From contig CANGCM010000011.1 of NCBI GenBank assembly GCA_947452535.1, forward strand, positions 1 through 44,905: a DNA stretch of 44,905 bases, written 5' to 3'. Numbering within the stretch: the stretch's first letter is position 1; each line of letters begins with the position of its first letter. Positions 9,281-20,370 of the stretch are shown here, in pieces. The stretch comes from Burkholderiaceae bacterium. Its GTDB lineage: Bacteria; Pseudomonadota; Gammaproteobacteria; Burkholderiales; Burkholderiaceae. The translations under genes were made by a program, and so were the position numbers. A model generated the notes under the pieces. That model had not been told where the DNA came from. It did not search any database and was given only the letters and a program-made list of their open reading frames with translations.

Positions 9281-9901
9281 ATGAATAATCGCTCTGAAAA
9301 CGGCACTACATTAGGCTTAGAAGAACACAGTCGAGCGGAAAGTTGGGATAGTAACGATAGGCTCGAAACAGAGTCATCTGCTGCCAATATTTACGCTGAG
9401 GGTGGATTATCTCGTTTACAAACTTATGCAGCAAATCAAGTTTCGGGGAAAAAAGTGACAGCTTCCTGGCGTGCCGCTTTGGCCGTTCGCGATGCCGGAC
9501 CGCCGGCAATGTTGCGCAGTGTGCGCCCTAATATCGTTCAATCTATTCGCGCTTTCCGTACGCCTGACTTACAGGAAGCCGCTACTGAGCTTGGCCAACA
9601 TTTCATTTACGCTAATTGTGCAAATGCGATGACTAAAGGTGAAGTTTTAGAAGCCATTGCGATTGCATATACATTTACCAAGCAACAAGCGAAGAATTTT
9701 GATCCTTTGCTCGATGCCTTAACAACTACGGTTGACAAGTCTGGCCCACAACCTGGTTTTGTTGTGGTGCTGGAAGGTTTACCTTGTACTCAGAAGTTTG
9801 ATAAAGAAGCTCGCGAGACTCTCCTGGATGTTTTCCGTGATGCAGTGGATTTCTGGTCTGAGCGCCGCACGCCTTATCGCGTCTTTTACTCTTTCGCCTA
9901 A
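9281..9901 (+). CDS. Barstar-family protein (orphan)
   Basis: 206 residues. The C-terminal half (about 95-205) resembles the barstar ribonuclease-inhibitor fold: a KGEVLEAIAIAYTF helix start, FDPLLDALTTTV matching the usual N-x-D-A-L element, the strand FVVVLEGLP, a helix of about FDKEARETLLDVFRDAVDFW, and a closing YRVFYSF strand. The first 90 or so residues are acidic then basic and are not part of barstar. No barnase-like nuclease gene lies next to it, so an immunity role is doubtful. Barstar-like genes beside maeB and rsmE are familiar in Burkholderiaceae. No strong ribosome site is visible. The molecular role is unknown. Confidence 0.75.
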   Translation: MNNRSENGTTLGLEEHSRAESWDSNDRLETESSAANIYAEGGLSRLQTYAANQVSGKKVTASWRAALAVRDAGPPAMLRSVRPNIVQSIRAFRTPDLQEAATELGQHFIYANCANAMTKGEVLEAIAIAYTFTKQQAKNFDPLLDALTTTVDKSGPQPGFVVVLEGLPCTQKFDKEARETLLDVFRDAVDFWSERRTPYRVFYSFA

Positions 9902-9929
9902 GCCAGCTCTGTAAAAAGCAAAACAATAT

Positions 9930-9954
9930 AAATCGCCTCTATTTGAGGCGATTT
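9930..9954. terminator. Bidirectional terminator between barstar gene and rsmE
   Basis: Ten-base arms AAATCGCCTC (9930-9939) and GAGGCGATTT (9945-9954) enclose a 5-base loop. The arms carry A and T ends, so the hairpin can work for both convergent genes. The loop side overlaps the rsmE stop codon (TAG on the minus strand, 9939-9941). Confidence 0.75.
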
Positions 9955-10700
9955 TGTATTTCCGGATCCCAGATGCTGTGAATGGCTGTAATCGCAACAA
10001 TTCCCGCAGTCTCGGTGCGAAGTACCCGGGCCCCCAGGGAAACAATTTGATAACCATTCGCCGCAGCTTGTGCCTCCTCTTCTGGTGAATGACCCCCTTC
10101 AGGTCCAATCATCAAAATAACGTCTTGAGCTGGGTTATCCATGAGAACTGAATATAGGCTTTTATCAGTTTCTAGGCTTAAAAGTAGTTTAAGTTTGGCT
10201 TTTTGTGGCTTTTGAAGGTAGCTATCAAAATTTTGAACAGGTTCTACAGTAGCCAGTACAGTCCTTTCACATTGTTCGCAGGCTGCCTGAACAATTCCCT
10301 GCCAATGCAGAAGGCGTTTATGAGCCCGCTCAGCATCACTGGAGCGGGTTAATTTAATCACGGAGCGCTCACACTGAAGAGGCGCAATGACTTGCGCGCC
10401 TGTCTCAATTGCCTTCTCCACAACCCAATCCATCTTGTCTCCACCAGCAAGGCCTTGGGCCAGGGTAATGGCATAGGAGCTCTCCCGATGGGTATCTAGG
10501 CGTATGTCACTTAACTCAGCCTCACCTGATTTATTGCTCAGGGAGAGGAGTTTTGCCTGGGCAATCTGCCCTTTTCCATCAAAGATGGGGAAGAATGCGC
10601 CGACTTGGATGCGACGCACGCGCAAGTGATGAGCAAGCTCAGGAGGGAGGATATTTGGCTTTTGGGTTTCCCATGGCCCGGGAAGATAAAATTGAGGCAT
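9939..10700 (-). CDS. rsmE: 16S rRNA (uracil-1498-N3)-methyltransferase
   Basis: 253 residues. It methylates N3 of U1498 in 16S rRNA using S-adenosylmethionine. It has an N-terminal PUA-like part (HHLRVRRIQVGAFFPIFDGKG) and a C-terminal SPOUT knot domain with the signatures MIGPEGGHSPEE and SLGARVLRTETAGIVAI. KMDWVVEKAIETGAQVIAPLQCERSV matches the middle family block. It is convergent with the barstar gene and divergent from tkt, with only 43 bases between start codons. Confidence 0.95.
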   Translation of the reverse strand: MPQFYLPGPWETQKPNILPPELAHHLRVRRIQVGAFFPIFDGKGQIAQAKLLSLSNKSGEAELSDIRLDTHRESSYAITLAQGLAGGDKMDWVVEKAIETGAQVIAPLQCERSVIKLTRSSDAERAHKRLLHWQGIVQAACEQCERTVLATVEPVQNFDSYLQKPQKAKLKLLLSLETDKSLYSVLMDNPAQDVILMIGPEGGHSPEEEAQAAANGYQIVSLGARVLRTETAGIVAITAIHSIWDPEIQNRLK

Positions 10701-10743
10701 TACTGAAATATAGCTAATTAATTTTCCAGAGACCTAATTTACG

Positions 10744-12747
10744 ATGTCAAACCTTCAAATTCGTATGGCAAACGCCATTCGTGCTTTATCAATGGATGCA
10801 GTTCAACAAGCCAATTCAGGCCATCCGGGTATGCCAATGGGTATGGCTGATATTGCAGTCGGACTTTGGGATGAGCATTTGCAACACAATCCAACTGATC
10901 CACATTGGATGAACCGGGATCGTTTTGTTTTGTCTAACGGCCATGGCTCAATGTTGTTGTATTCACTCTTGCATCTCACTGGTTATGACTTAGCCATGAG
11001 TGAGTTGAAAAATTTCCGTCAGTTGCATAGTAAAACTGCTGGTCATCCAGAATATGGAATTACCCCTGGAGTAGAAACTACTACCGGACCTTTGGGTCAG
11101 GGAATTTCAAATGCAGTGGGTATGGCGCTTGCAGAAAAATTATTAGCCGAAGAATTTAATCGTCCCGGGCACAATATTGTTGATCACCACACCTATGTAT
11201 TTTTAGGTGATGGTTGTTTGATGGAAGGCATTAGTCATGAGGTCTGTTCATTAGCTGGCACCCTCAAACTCAATAAGTTAATTGCGTTATGGGATGACAA
11301 CGGTATCTCGATCGATGGCAAGGTAGTTTCTTGGTTCAACGAAGATACGCCAAAGCGTTTTGAAGCTTATGGTTGGAATGTGATTCGTGCTGTCGATGGC
11401 CATAATGCAGAAGCGGTGTCGAGTGCAATTGCCAAGGCAAAGAAGAGTGATAAGCCAACCTTGATTTGCTGTAAGACTGCAATTGGTCAAGGCTCTCCAA
11501 ATATGGCAGGCAGTGATAAGGTTCATGGCTCCCCATTGGGCGCGGCTGAGATTGCGGCAACCCGCGTTGCATTGAACTGGCCTTACGCACCCTTTGAAAT
11601 TCCAAAAGATATTTATGAGGCTTGGGATTTTAAGAAACGGGGCCAAACTGCTGAACATGAGTGGAATAAAGAATTTCAGACCTACAAAAATAAATATCCA
11701 GAGCTTGCCTCTGAATTACAGCGTCGTATGCAGGGTGATTTATCTAAAGATTTCTCAAAAACTTTAGATGCTTACTTAAAAACTTGTGAATCAAAAGCAG
11801 AAACCATTGCTACTCGTAAAGCAAGTCAAAATGCGATCGAGGCTTTGGCTCCTGTATTGCCCGAGTTCATGGGTGGATCGGCAGACTTAACAGGCTCTAA
11901 TTTAACCAATTGGTCTTTATGCAAAGCAGTTCGCGCTGATCAATGGGGTAACCATATTAATTATGGTGTGCGCGAGTTTGGTATGAGCGCTATCATGAAT
12001 GGTATTGCCTTGCATGGTGGCTACATTCCTTTTGGAGGCACGTTCTTAACTTTCTCTGATTACAGTCGTAACGCCTTGCGTATGGCGGCCTTGATGAAGT
12101 TGCGTAGCATCTTTGTGTTTACGCATGACTCTATTGGCTTGGGGGAGGATGGCCCAACCCATCAATCTGTTGAGCATGTTGCAAGCTTGCGCTTGATTCC
12201 CAATTTGAACGTTTGGCGTCCATGTGACACCACTGAGAGTGCTGTAGCTTGGGGCTCCGCAATTGAGCGTAAGAACGGTCCAACTGCTTTAATCTTCAGT
12301 CGCCAAAATTGCCCATTTGTCTCACGTAACAGTCAGCAAGTGAAAGAGATTGCACGCGGTGGATATCTCTTACGCGACCCAAAGAAAACAAAAATCGATG
12401 CAGTCATTATTGCTACCGGCTCTGAAATCGCCTTAGCCTTACAAACAGCAGAGCGTTTAGAAGCTGAAGGTTTTGGTATTCGCGTAGTGTCGATTCCATC
12501 AACCACCGTATTTGACCAACAAGATGCTGCGTATAAGGCAACCGTATTGCCTGCGGATATTCCACGCGTTGCCGTTGAGGCTGGTGTGAGTGATTTTTGG
12601 TGGAAGTATGGTTGCGCAGCAGTACATGGCGTAGACACCTTTGGTGAGTCAGCACCAGCAGCAGTGCTCTATGAATACTTTGGTTTAACTGTTGATGAGA
12701 TTTCTAAAACAGTAAAGCAATGTATTTCTAAGAAGCAGAAAAGATAA
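10744..12747 (+). CDS. tkt: Transketolase
   Basis: 667 residues, full length. It moves two-carbon units between sugar phosphates in the non-oxidative pentose phosphate pathway, using thiamine diphosphate. The thiamine-binding motif starts at [13 protein letters not shown] and closes with the downstream [22 protein letters not shown] and [16 protein letters not shown] carry conserved active-site residues of the family. The pyrimidine domain ([26 protein letters not shown]) and a C-terminal domain follow. It lies 45 bases upstream of gap on the same strand, and the two are probably cotranscribed. No weak or missing key motif was noticed. Confidence 0.97.
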   Translation: MSNLQIRMANAIRALSMDAVQQANSGHPGMPMGMADIAVGLWDEHLQHNPTDPHWMNRDRFVLSNGHGSMLLYSLLHLTGYDLAMSELKNFRQLHSKTAGHPEYGITPGVETTTGPLGQGISNAVGMALAEKLLAEEFNRPGHNIVDHHTYVFLGDGCLMEGISHEVCSLAGTLKLNKLIALWDDNGISIDGKVVSWFNEDTPKRFEAYGWNVIRAVDGHNAEAVSSAIAKAKKSDKPTLICCKTAIGQGSPNMAGSDKVHGSPLGAAEIAATRVALNWPYAPFEIPKDIYEAWDFKKRGQTAEHEWNKEFQTYKNKYPELASELQRRMQGDLSKDFSKTLDAYLKTCESKAETIATRKASQNAIEALAPVLPEFMGGSADLTGSNLTNWSLCKAVRADQWGNHINYGVREFGMSAIMNGIALHGGYIPFGGTFLTFSDYSRNALRMAALMKLRSIFVFTHDSIGLGEDGPTHQSVEHVASLRLIPNLNVWRPCDTTESAVAWGSAIERKNGPTALIFSRQNCPFVSRNSQQVKEIARGGYLLRDPKKTKIDAVIIATGSEIALALQTAERLEAEGFGIRVVSIPSTTVFDQQDAAYKATVLPADIPRVAVEAGVSDFWWKYGCAAVHGVDTFGESAPAAVLYEYFGLTVDEISKTVKQCISKKQKR

Positions 12748-12755
12748 AGCAAAGT

Positions 12756-12770
12756 ATTTCTTAAAGAAAT
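12756..12770. repeat. Short palindrome upstream of gap
   Basis: ATTTCTT and AAGAAAT flank a single central A, giving a 15-base symmetrical site in the tkt-gap spacer. It could be a small operator or a minor hairpin. AT-rich symmetry of this size also arises by chance. Confidence 0.4.
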
Positions 12771-12792
12771 TAATATTAGTCAGGGGAATGGA

Positions 12793-13821
12793 ATGACAAT
12801 TCGTGTCGCAATTAACGGTTACGGTCGTATTGGTCGCATGGTCTTACGTGCTTTGTACGAAGACCAAGTTAATGGCAAGCCGAGACGCGATATCAAGATT
12901 GTGGCGATCAATGCCATGGGCGATATCGATATCAACGCCCACCTTACACAATATGATTCTGCGCATGGCCGTTTTCCTGCTGAAGTAAAGGTGGATGGCG
13001 ACTGCATGGTGATTAATGGCGATCGCATCAAAATGTTCTCCACTCGCAACCCTTTAGAAACTCCATGGGGTGAGTTAGGTGTGGATTTAGTGCTCGAGTG
13101 CTCTGGTAAGTTCACCTCAAAAGAAAAAGCCATGGTGCACATCTCTCAAGGCGCAAAGAAGGTATTGATCTCCGCTCCGGGTGAAAAAGATGTGGATGCC
13201 ACGATTGTGTATGGTGTAAACCAACAGGTACTTAAACCGAGCGATAGCGTTGTGTCTAATGCCAGTTGTACAACGAATTGTTTGGCACCATTAGTTAAAC
13301 CGCTCTTAGATAAGATCGGTATTGAGTCAGGTTTGATGACAACCATCCATGCATTTACTAATGACCAGGTCCTTACTGATGTTTATCACAAGGATATGCG
13401 CCGTGCGCGTTCTGCCGTGACCAGTATGATCCCTACCAAGACCGGTGCCGCGAAAGCAGTAGGTTTGGTATTGCCGGCTTTGGCGGGGCGCTTTGACGGC
13501 TTTGCAATGCGCGTCCCAGTCATTAACGTCTCGGTCGTTGACTTAACCTTTGTTGCTAGCCGCACTACCAGTGTGGATGAGATCAATTCCATCCTGAAGG
13601 CGGCGAGCGAGGGCGAGTTGAAGGGCATTTTGGGCTTTAATACTTTGCCCTTAGTTTCCATCGACTTCAATCACGACCCACGCCCAAGTATTTATGATGC
13701 CTCTCAAACGCGCGTTTCGGCGGATGGCAAGCTTGTGAAGGTATTGGCCTGGTATGACAATGAATGGGGTTATTCAGTTCAAATGCTCAACGCAGCTGAA
13801 GCTTTAATGGCGGTAAATTAA
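12793..13821 (+). CDS. gap: Type I glyceraldehyde-3-phosphate dehydrogenase
   Basis: 342 residues. It interconverts glyceraldehyde 3-phosphate and 1,3-bisphosphoglycerate. The dinucleotide loop GYGRIGRM is at 9-16 and the active site SNASCTTNC has its nucleophile at Cys159; [27 protein letters not shown] and WYDNEWGYS follow. At the end of the second strand the sequence reads VAINAMGDI, so the aspartate usual in NAD-specific enzymes (VAIND) is Ala41. That could loosen cofactor choice toward NADP. A purine-rich CAGGGGA precedes the ATG. It follows tkt and is closed by a strong terminator; no pgk follows. Confidence 0.96.
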   Translation: MTIRVAINGYGRIGRMVLRALYEDQVNGKPRRDIKIVAINAMGDIDINAHLTQYDSAHGRFPAEVKVDGDCMVINGDRIKMFSTRNPLETPWGELGVDLVLECSGKFTSKEKAMVHISQGAKKVLISAPGEKDVDATIVYGVNQQVLKPSDSVVSNASCTTNCLAPLVKPLLDKIGIESGLMTTIHAFTNDQVLTDVYHKDMRRARSAVTSMIPTKTGAAKAVGLVLPALAGRFDGFAMRVPVINVSVVDLTFVASRTTSVDEINSILKAASEGELKGILGFNTLPLVSIDFNHDPRPSIYDASQTRVSADGKLVKVLAWYDNEWGYSVQMLNAAEALMAVN

Positions 13822-13853
13822 GCTTAAATTCGCTAAAAGTTGGCTTTATATGT

Positions 13854-13881
13854 AAAAAAGACCTCAATTGAGGTCTTTTTT
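13854..13881. terminator. Bidirectional intrinsic terminator between gap and fur
   Basis: A perfect 28-base palindrome: a run of six A, then GACCTC, a central AATT, GAGGTC, and a run of six T. The GC stem plus T tract on both strands is a textbook intrinsic terminator and serves the convergent gap and fur genes. Confidence 0.92.
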
Positions 13882-13907
13882 CATTATCAGAGCTTATCTT
13901 TCGGAAA

Positions 13908-13949
13908 TTTAATCAGAATTTCGGAGAAATATTCAATAAATTGATTAAA
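13908..13949. repeat. AT-rich inverted repeat downstream of fur
   Basis: TTTAATCA at 13908-13915 and TGATTAAA at 13942-13949 pair around a 26-base loop that contains ATTTCGGA, a near copy of TTTCGGA just upstream. It lies just after the fur stop on the fur transcript and could be a weak 3' hairpin. It is also within what chance allows in an AT-rich gap. Confidence 0.35.
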
Positions 13950-13955
13950 AGTGCT

Positions 13956-14414
13956 TTAACTCTTCTGTTTATTGCGGCAATTTTTCTTTTGGCAGTGCCC
14001 GTACATCGCTAAAGAGTGCTCCTGAAGCTTAAAACCCAGGTTTTTAGCAATATCGCGCTGCCTTTTTTCGATAGCCTCATCAACAAACTCCTCTACATAC
14101 CCACAATCTAAGCATACGAGATGGTCATGGTGCTGACCCTCATTGAGCTCATAAATAGCACGGCTATCCCCTTTGCTAGATTCAAAGTGGCTTCGAAGTA
14201 GAAGCCCAGCCTGTTCAAACTGGGTCAATACGCGATAAACCGTTGCTAATCCGATTTCCTTGTCATCCTTGGCTAAGGCCATAAAGATATCTTCGGCACT
14301 AAAGTGAGTGCCACCATTTCGATGAAAAAAGTCCAATATTTTCATGCGAGGACCAGTAGCTTTTAGACCAATATCGCGTAAATCTGCAGGTGTGGGGTTT
14401 TGGTTCATATTCAT
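13956..14414 (-). CDS. fur: Ferric uptake regulator
   Basis: 152 residues. Fur is a dimeric Fe2+-responsive repressor of iron uptake genes. The winged helix lies at about residues 10-85 (LKATGPRMKILDFF, HFSAEDIFMAL, GLATVYRVLTQFEQAGLL). The metal-binding stretch is HHDHLVCLDCG with a C-x-x-C pair, and the tail GHCQKKNC gives a second pair. This layout fits Fur better than PerR or Zur. The frame is open 15 codons further upstream; ATG 14414 or ATG 14408 give the family-like start. It is divergent from bamE, and its promoter must overlap the start of that gene. Confidence 0.93.
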   Translation of the reverse strand: MNMNQNPTPADLRDIGLKATGPRMKILDFFHRNGGTHFSAEDIFMALAKDDKEIGLATVYRVLTQFEQAGLLLRSHFESSKGDSRAIYELNEGQHHDHLVCLDCGYVEEFVDEAIEKRQRDIAKNLGFKLQEHSLAMYGHCQKKNCRNKQKS

Positions 14415-14418
14415 GGGT

Positions 14419-14447
14419 TTGGGAGCTAAAATCAATGTCTTAATGAT
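14419..14447 (+). promoter_or_regulatory. Possible sigma-70 promoter for bamE
   Basis: TTGGGA (14419-14424), a 17-base spacer and AATGAT (14442-14447) give a four-of-six match at each box. Transcription would start about 14454, close to ATG 14458, so the message would be nearly leaderless if that start is used. The site lies just upstream of the fur start on the other strand. Weak evidence. Confidence 0.3.
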
Positions 14448-14481
14448 ACGGCCTGCCATGCAAAATTGCCTCCAACTTTTT

Positions 14482-15075
14482 ATGAATTTTTTCTATTCCA
14501 TTTCAGGGGTTTTTCGTCACATCCGCTCTGGCCTGTTGATTGCCGCAATCGGTGGGGCACTTGTCGTGACTGCTTGCACGAGTGCTGTGGATGATACGCA
14601 GCGTGCGTGGATGAACAAGGTCTTTAGGCCTTACGTTCCCGATATAGTGCAGGGCAACTTTATTTCTAGCGAACAATATGCCAAGTTAGAGGTAGGGCAA
14701 AGTCGCGAGCAAGTGCGCCAAATTTTAGGAACGCCCTTGCTAGCCAGCTATTTCCATGCAAATCGGTGGGATTATGTTTTTGAATTTAAGCGTGCGAATC
14801 TGGTAATGGGTAAGGAGCGTCGCGTTACCGTATTTTTTGAGGGCGATAAATTGGTAAAGTTTCAGGGTGATGCCTTGCCAACAGAGGTAGAGTTAGTTGC
14901 TGAGATTGATGGTTACGCAAAAACGAAGCGCTCATTTTGGGATGTGATGACAGGGTCTAATAAACCTCCAGTAGCGCCTGCATTGCAGCAACCTGAGTTG
15001 CTAGTGCCGAGTCCAACAAATAATTTGCCTGCCGGCGCTTCAGCTCCAGCTGGTGGGTCTGTAGGCACAAAATAA
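14482..15075 (+). CDS. bamE: Outer-membrane assembly lipoprotein BamE
   Basis: About 197 residues. BamE is a small lipoprotein of the BAM complex that inserts beta-barrel proteins. A hydrophobic signal ends in the lipobox VTAC with the lipidated Cys at residue 32. The SmpA/OmlA core follows, with the signature KLEVGQSREQVRQILGTPLL, the F-HANRWDYVFEF segment and RRVTVFFEGDKLVKF. A Pro/Ala-rich tail of about 45 residues extends beyond the core. ATG 14458 is an alternative start; neither has a clear ribosome site. It is divergent from fur and ahead of dapB, a gene order common in betaproteobacteria. Confidence 0.93.
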   Translation: MNFFYSISGVFRHIRSGLLIAAIGGALVVTACTSAVDDTQRAWMNKVFRPYVPDIVQGNFISSEQYAKLEVGQSREQVRQILGTPLLASYFHANRWDYVFEFKRANLVMGKERRVTVFFEGDKLVKFQGDALPTEVELVAEIDGYAKTKRSFWDVMTGSNKPPVAPALQQPELLVPSPTNNLPAGASAPAGGSVGTK

Positions 15076-15092
15076 ACAGAAGTATGAGAGCT

Positions 15093-15116
15093 TGGCAGTT
15101 CGCACTGCTATTTTTC
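15093..15116 (+). terminator. Probable terminator between bamE and dapB
   Basis: TGGCAGT (15093-15099) pairs with ACTGCTA (15104-15110), with one G-T wobble, around the tetraloop TCGC, followed directly by TTTTTCT. It starts 18 bases after the bamE stop, which suggests that dapB has its own promoter or receives only read-through. Confidence 0.6.
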
Positions 15117-15164
15117 TGAGTTGAGTGAATTTCTAGATTATTTAAATAAGAAGTGATGAGTCAA

Positions 15165-15968
15165 ATGATGAAAATCGCAATTGCCGGTGCAACTGGCCGT
15201 ATGGGAAAAATGTTGATTGAGGCTGTTCTTAACAGCCCTGATGCTGAATTAGTGGGCGCCCTTGAACATGACTCCTGCCCTTTGATTGGTGAAGATGCCG
15301 GTGCATTCTTGGGCAAGAAAACGGGTGTAGCGATTACGGCCGATATCACCAAGGCTTTAACCGGTGCTGAATTTTTGATTGACTTCACTCGTCCAGAAGG
15401 CACTTTAGCGCATTTAGTAGTGGCGCAAAAAACTGGCAGCAAAATGATTATTGGTACGACGGGCTTTAGCCCTGAGCAAATCGATAGCCTAAAAAAAGCC
15501 TCTGCAAATATAGCAATCGTTTTTGCCCCTAATATGAGTGTGGGTGTGAATGCGACTTTTAAGTTGCTAGAGATCGCTGCCAAGATGCTAAACGAGGGTT
15601 ACGACATTGAAATCATTGAAGCCCATCATCGCCATAAAGTAGATGCTCCATCCGGCACTGCCCTCAGAATGGGCGAGGTGATTGCTGGTGCTCTTGGTGA
15701 GAAATTAGAGCAAGTTGCTGTATACGCTCGTGAGGGTCATACCGGAGAACGTAAGGCAGGCTCTATCGGTTTTGCAACGATTCGAGGTGGGGATATCGTT
15801 GGCGATCACATGGTCTTATTTGCTGGCGAAGGGGAGCGTATTGAGATCAGTCATAAATCCTCTAGTCGCCAGTCATACGCTCAAGGTTCCTTGCGTGCCG
15901 CACGCTTTTTGAATGGTCAGAGCTCTGGCTTATACGATATGCAGGACGTGCTTGGCTTACGGAAGTAA
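15165..15968 (+). CDS. dapB: 4-hydroxy-tetrahydrodipicolinate reductase
   Basis: About 267 residues. It reduces hydroxy-tetrahydrodipicolinate in the diaminopimelate/lysine pathway, which feeds peptidoglycan. The NAD(P) loop [11 protein letters not shown] is at the N-terminus, [11 protein letters not shown] and GTTGFSPEQ follow, and the active-site block [20 protein letters not shown] is intact. [17 protein letters not shown] and the closing YDMQDVLGL are typical. GTG 15153 and ATGs at 15156, 15165 and 15168 are in frame; AAGAAG upstream favours 15165 or 15168. It follows a probable terminator after bamE and precedes leuS by 38 bases. Confidence 0.95.
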   Translation: MMKIAIAGATGRMGKMLIEAVLNSPDAELVGALEHDSCPLIGEDAGAFLGKKTGVAITADITKALTGAEFLIDFTRPEGTLAHLVVAQKTGSKMIIGTTGFSPEQIDSLKKASANIAIVFAPNMSVGVNATFKLLEIAAKMLNEGYDIEIIEAHHRHKVDAPSGTALRMGEVIAGALGEKLEQVAVYAREGHTGERKAGSIGFATIRGGDIVGDHMVLFAGEGERIEISHKSSSRQSYAQGSLRAARFLNGQSSGLYDMQDVLGLRK

Positions 15969-16006
15969 TGAGTAAATTAAATAATAGAAGAAAAGAGTTG
16001 TATTGA

Positions 16007-18676
<2,670 letters not shown>

Positions 18677-18700
18677 TACATTAAAGATTAGACTAAGCAT

Positions 18701-19228
18701 ATGAGCATAAATCAACTTAGACGTACCGTGCTTGGCTTGCTTGCTATAGCCCCAGTTGGAGGTTTGATTGCTTGTGGATATCGCTTGCGTGGCATGGTTG
18801 ACTTGCCATTCAAAGTGATTGCGATTACCGGTAGCCCAACACCACCCTTACGCGCTGATTTGCAAACCGTTATTTTGACTGGCACTGACGCCAAGGTTGC
18901 CATTAATCCGAAAGATGCTGATCTTATTCTGGACATCACTAGTGATCTCAATGGCCGTGAGATTCTTGCGTATAACGCTAACGGACAAGTATCCGCCTAT
19001 CGCTTAAACATTCGCGTTGGCTTTAGGGCGTATGACAACTTTGGAGCGGATGTTGTGTCGGAGACTGAAATTTATATTACTCGTGATATGGATTTCTCAG
19101 TATCTACGGTCTTGGCGACCGATGTTCAAGTACAGCAATTTCTGACTCTGATGCGTAGAGATCTTGCGGTACAGATTCTGCGTCGTGTCTCTGCATCTGC
19201 ACGAACAACGCAGACTCGAAGTTTTTAA
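18701..19228 (+). CDS. lptE: LPS-assembly lipoprotein LptE
   Basis: 175 residues. LptE plugs the LptD barrel that places LPS in the outer leaflet. A signal peptide (residues 1-24) ends in the lipobox LIAC with Cys25, followed by GYRLRG, the typical start of the mature protein. The rest matches the family in outline: a strand-rich domain with DADLILDITSD and SAYRLNIRVGFRAYD. It is placed between leuS and holA, the standard position, which adds weight because LptE sequences are poorly conserved. Confidence 0.92.
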   Translation: MSINQLRRTVLGLLAIAPVGGLIACGYRLRGMVDLPFKVIAITGSPTPPLRADLQTVILTGTDAKVAINPKDADLILDITSDLNGREILAYNANGQVSAYRLNIRVGFRAYDNFGADVVSETEIYITRDMDFSVSTVLATDVQVQQFLTLMRRDLAVQILRRVSASARTTQTRSF

Positions 19229-19247
19229 AGTATGACGGTTAAATCGC

Positions 19248-20309
19248 ATGGTTAAGAGCGATGCAATGCAAGTGCATTTGAAGTCGCTCAATTCTGCGGC
19301 TTCATTGAAACCCCTCTATATATTTAGTGGGGATGAGCCTCTCCTAATGATGGAGGCAATGGATCAGTTGCGAGCCTTGGCTAAAAAAATGGGCTATACC
19401 GATCGGGAAGTCTTGCTGCAAGAACGCGGTTTTGATTGGGGCGCCCTATTAAGTGCCGGACAAACAATGTCTTTGTTCGGAGATAGGCGCTGGGTAGAGT
19501 TGCGTATACCGACAGGTAAGCCAGGGCGTGATGGTGCTGAAGCACTAAAACAATTCTCCGCTCAAATTGAGTCTCAAGTAGTTGGGCCTGAAGGTCCGGA
19601 TACAATTTTTTGCATCATTTTGCCCAAGTTAGATGGCAAGACTAAAACCTCCGCTTGGTTTTGTGCTCTCGATGAGGCTGGTATGGCTATTCAGTTGGAT
19701 TCTTTGGATCGCACTCAATTGCCGCAATGGATTGCAGGGCGTCTGAAAAAACAGGGGCAAGAGGTCGAATCTGGCCCTGAGGGGCAGCGCGCATTGAGCT
19801 TTATTGCTGATCAGGTAGAGGGAAATCTCATCGCTGCCCATCAAGAAATTCAGAAGTTGGGTTTATTGCATCCAGCCGGCGTGCTAACGGAGGAGCAAAT
19901 TCGGTCTGCCATCCTGAAAGTTGCCCGTTATAACGTCTTTGAGTTAACTGAGGCAATGTTGGCAGGCGACCTGCCACGTCTGAACCGGATGCTAGATGGC
20001 CTCAAAGGTGAAGGTGAGCCTTTGGTACTCATTCTCTGGAGCGTGACTGAAGAGCTTCGGATACTATCGAAACTGAAGGCTGCAAGCGATGCAGGCGAGT
20101 CCGTACAGAATTTAATGCGTGCCAACCGAATCTGGGGAAATAAGGAGCGTTTATATCCTCTGGCTCTAAGGCGGGTTCAGCCTTTGAGGTTGCGACGTGC
20201 AATGCAGGTAGCCGCTGGTTTAGATCGTCAAGCTAAAGGATTGCATGCGGCAGAATTACCAGCGGATCCTTGGGACGGCTTGCGTTTGGTGGGTAATTTA
20301 CTTCGCTAG
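19248..20309 (+). CDS. holA: DNA polymerase III delta subunit
   Basis: 353 residues. Delta is the clamp-loader subunit that opens the beta sliding clamp. LKPLYIFSGDEPLLMMEAMDQLR at about 22-44 is the usual N-terminus, EVLLQERGFDWGALLSAGQTMSLFGDRRWVELRIPTGKPG carries the clamp-contact region, and DQVEGNLIAAHQEIQKL sits in the middle. A helical collar domain closes the protein. A second in-frame ATG lies at 19266. It follows lptE by 19 bases and is probably cotranscribed. Confidence 0.95.
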   Translation: MVKSDAMQVHLKSLNSAASLKPLYIFSGDEPLLMMEAMDQLRALAKKMGYTDREVLLQERGFDWGALLSAGQTMSLFGDRRWVELRIPTGKPGRDGAEALKQFSAQIESQVVGPEGPDTIFCIILPKLDGKTKTSAWFCALDEAGMAIQLDSLDRTQLPQWIAGRLKKQGQEVESGPEGQRALSFIADQVEGNLIAAHQEIQKLGLLHPAGVLTEEQIRSAILKVARYNVFELTEAMLAGDLPRLNRMLDGLKGEGEPLVLILWSVTEELRILSKLKAASDAGESVQNLMRANRIWGNKERLYPLALRRVQPLRLRRAMQVAAGLDRQAKGLHAAELPADPWDGLRLVGNLLR

Positions 20310-20370
20310 TTTTACAAAGACATGAAAGCAGCATTCGTTAACAAATACTGATTACAGATATAGCTTAAAC

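Noticed and set aside
9281..9901. Barstar gene as part of a toxin-immunity pair or defence island
   Set aside because: No nuclease, secretion or polymorphic toxin gene is adjacent; neighbours are housekeeping genes.
13956..14414. fur as a Zur or PerR homologue
   Set aside because: The CLDCG pair, the HHDH block and the C-terminal HCQKKNC pair match classical Fur, as does the divergent bamE neighbour.
15161..15583. Open minus-strand frame of 140 codons opposite dapB
   Set aside because: Mirror of dapB codon bias; no motif, and dapB itself is unambiguous.
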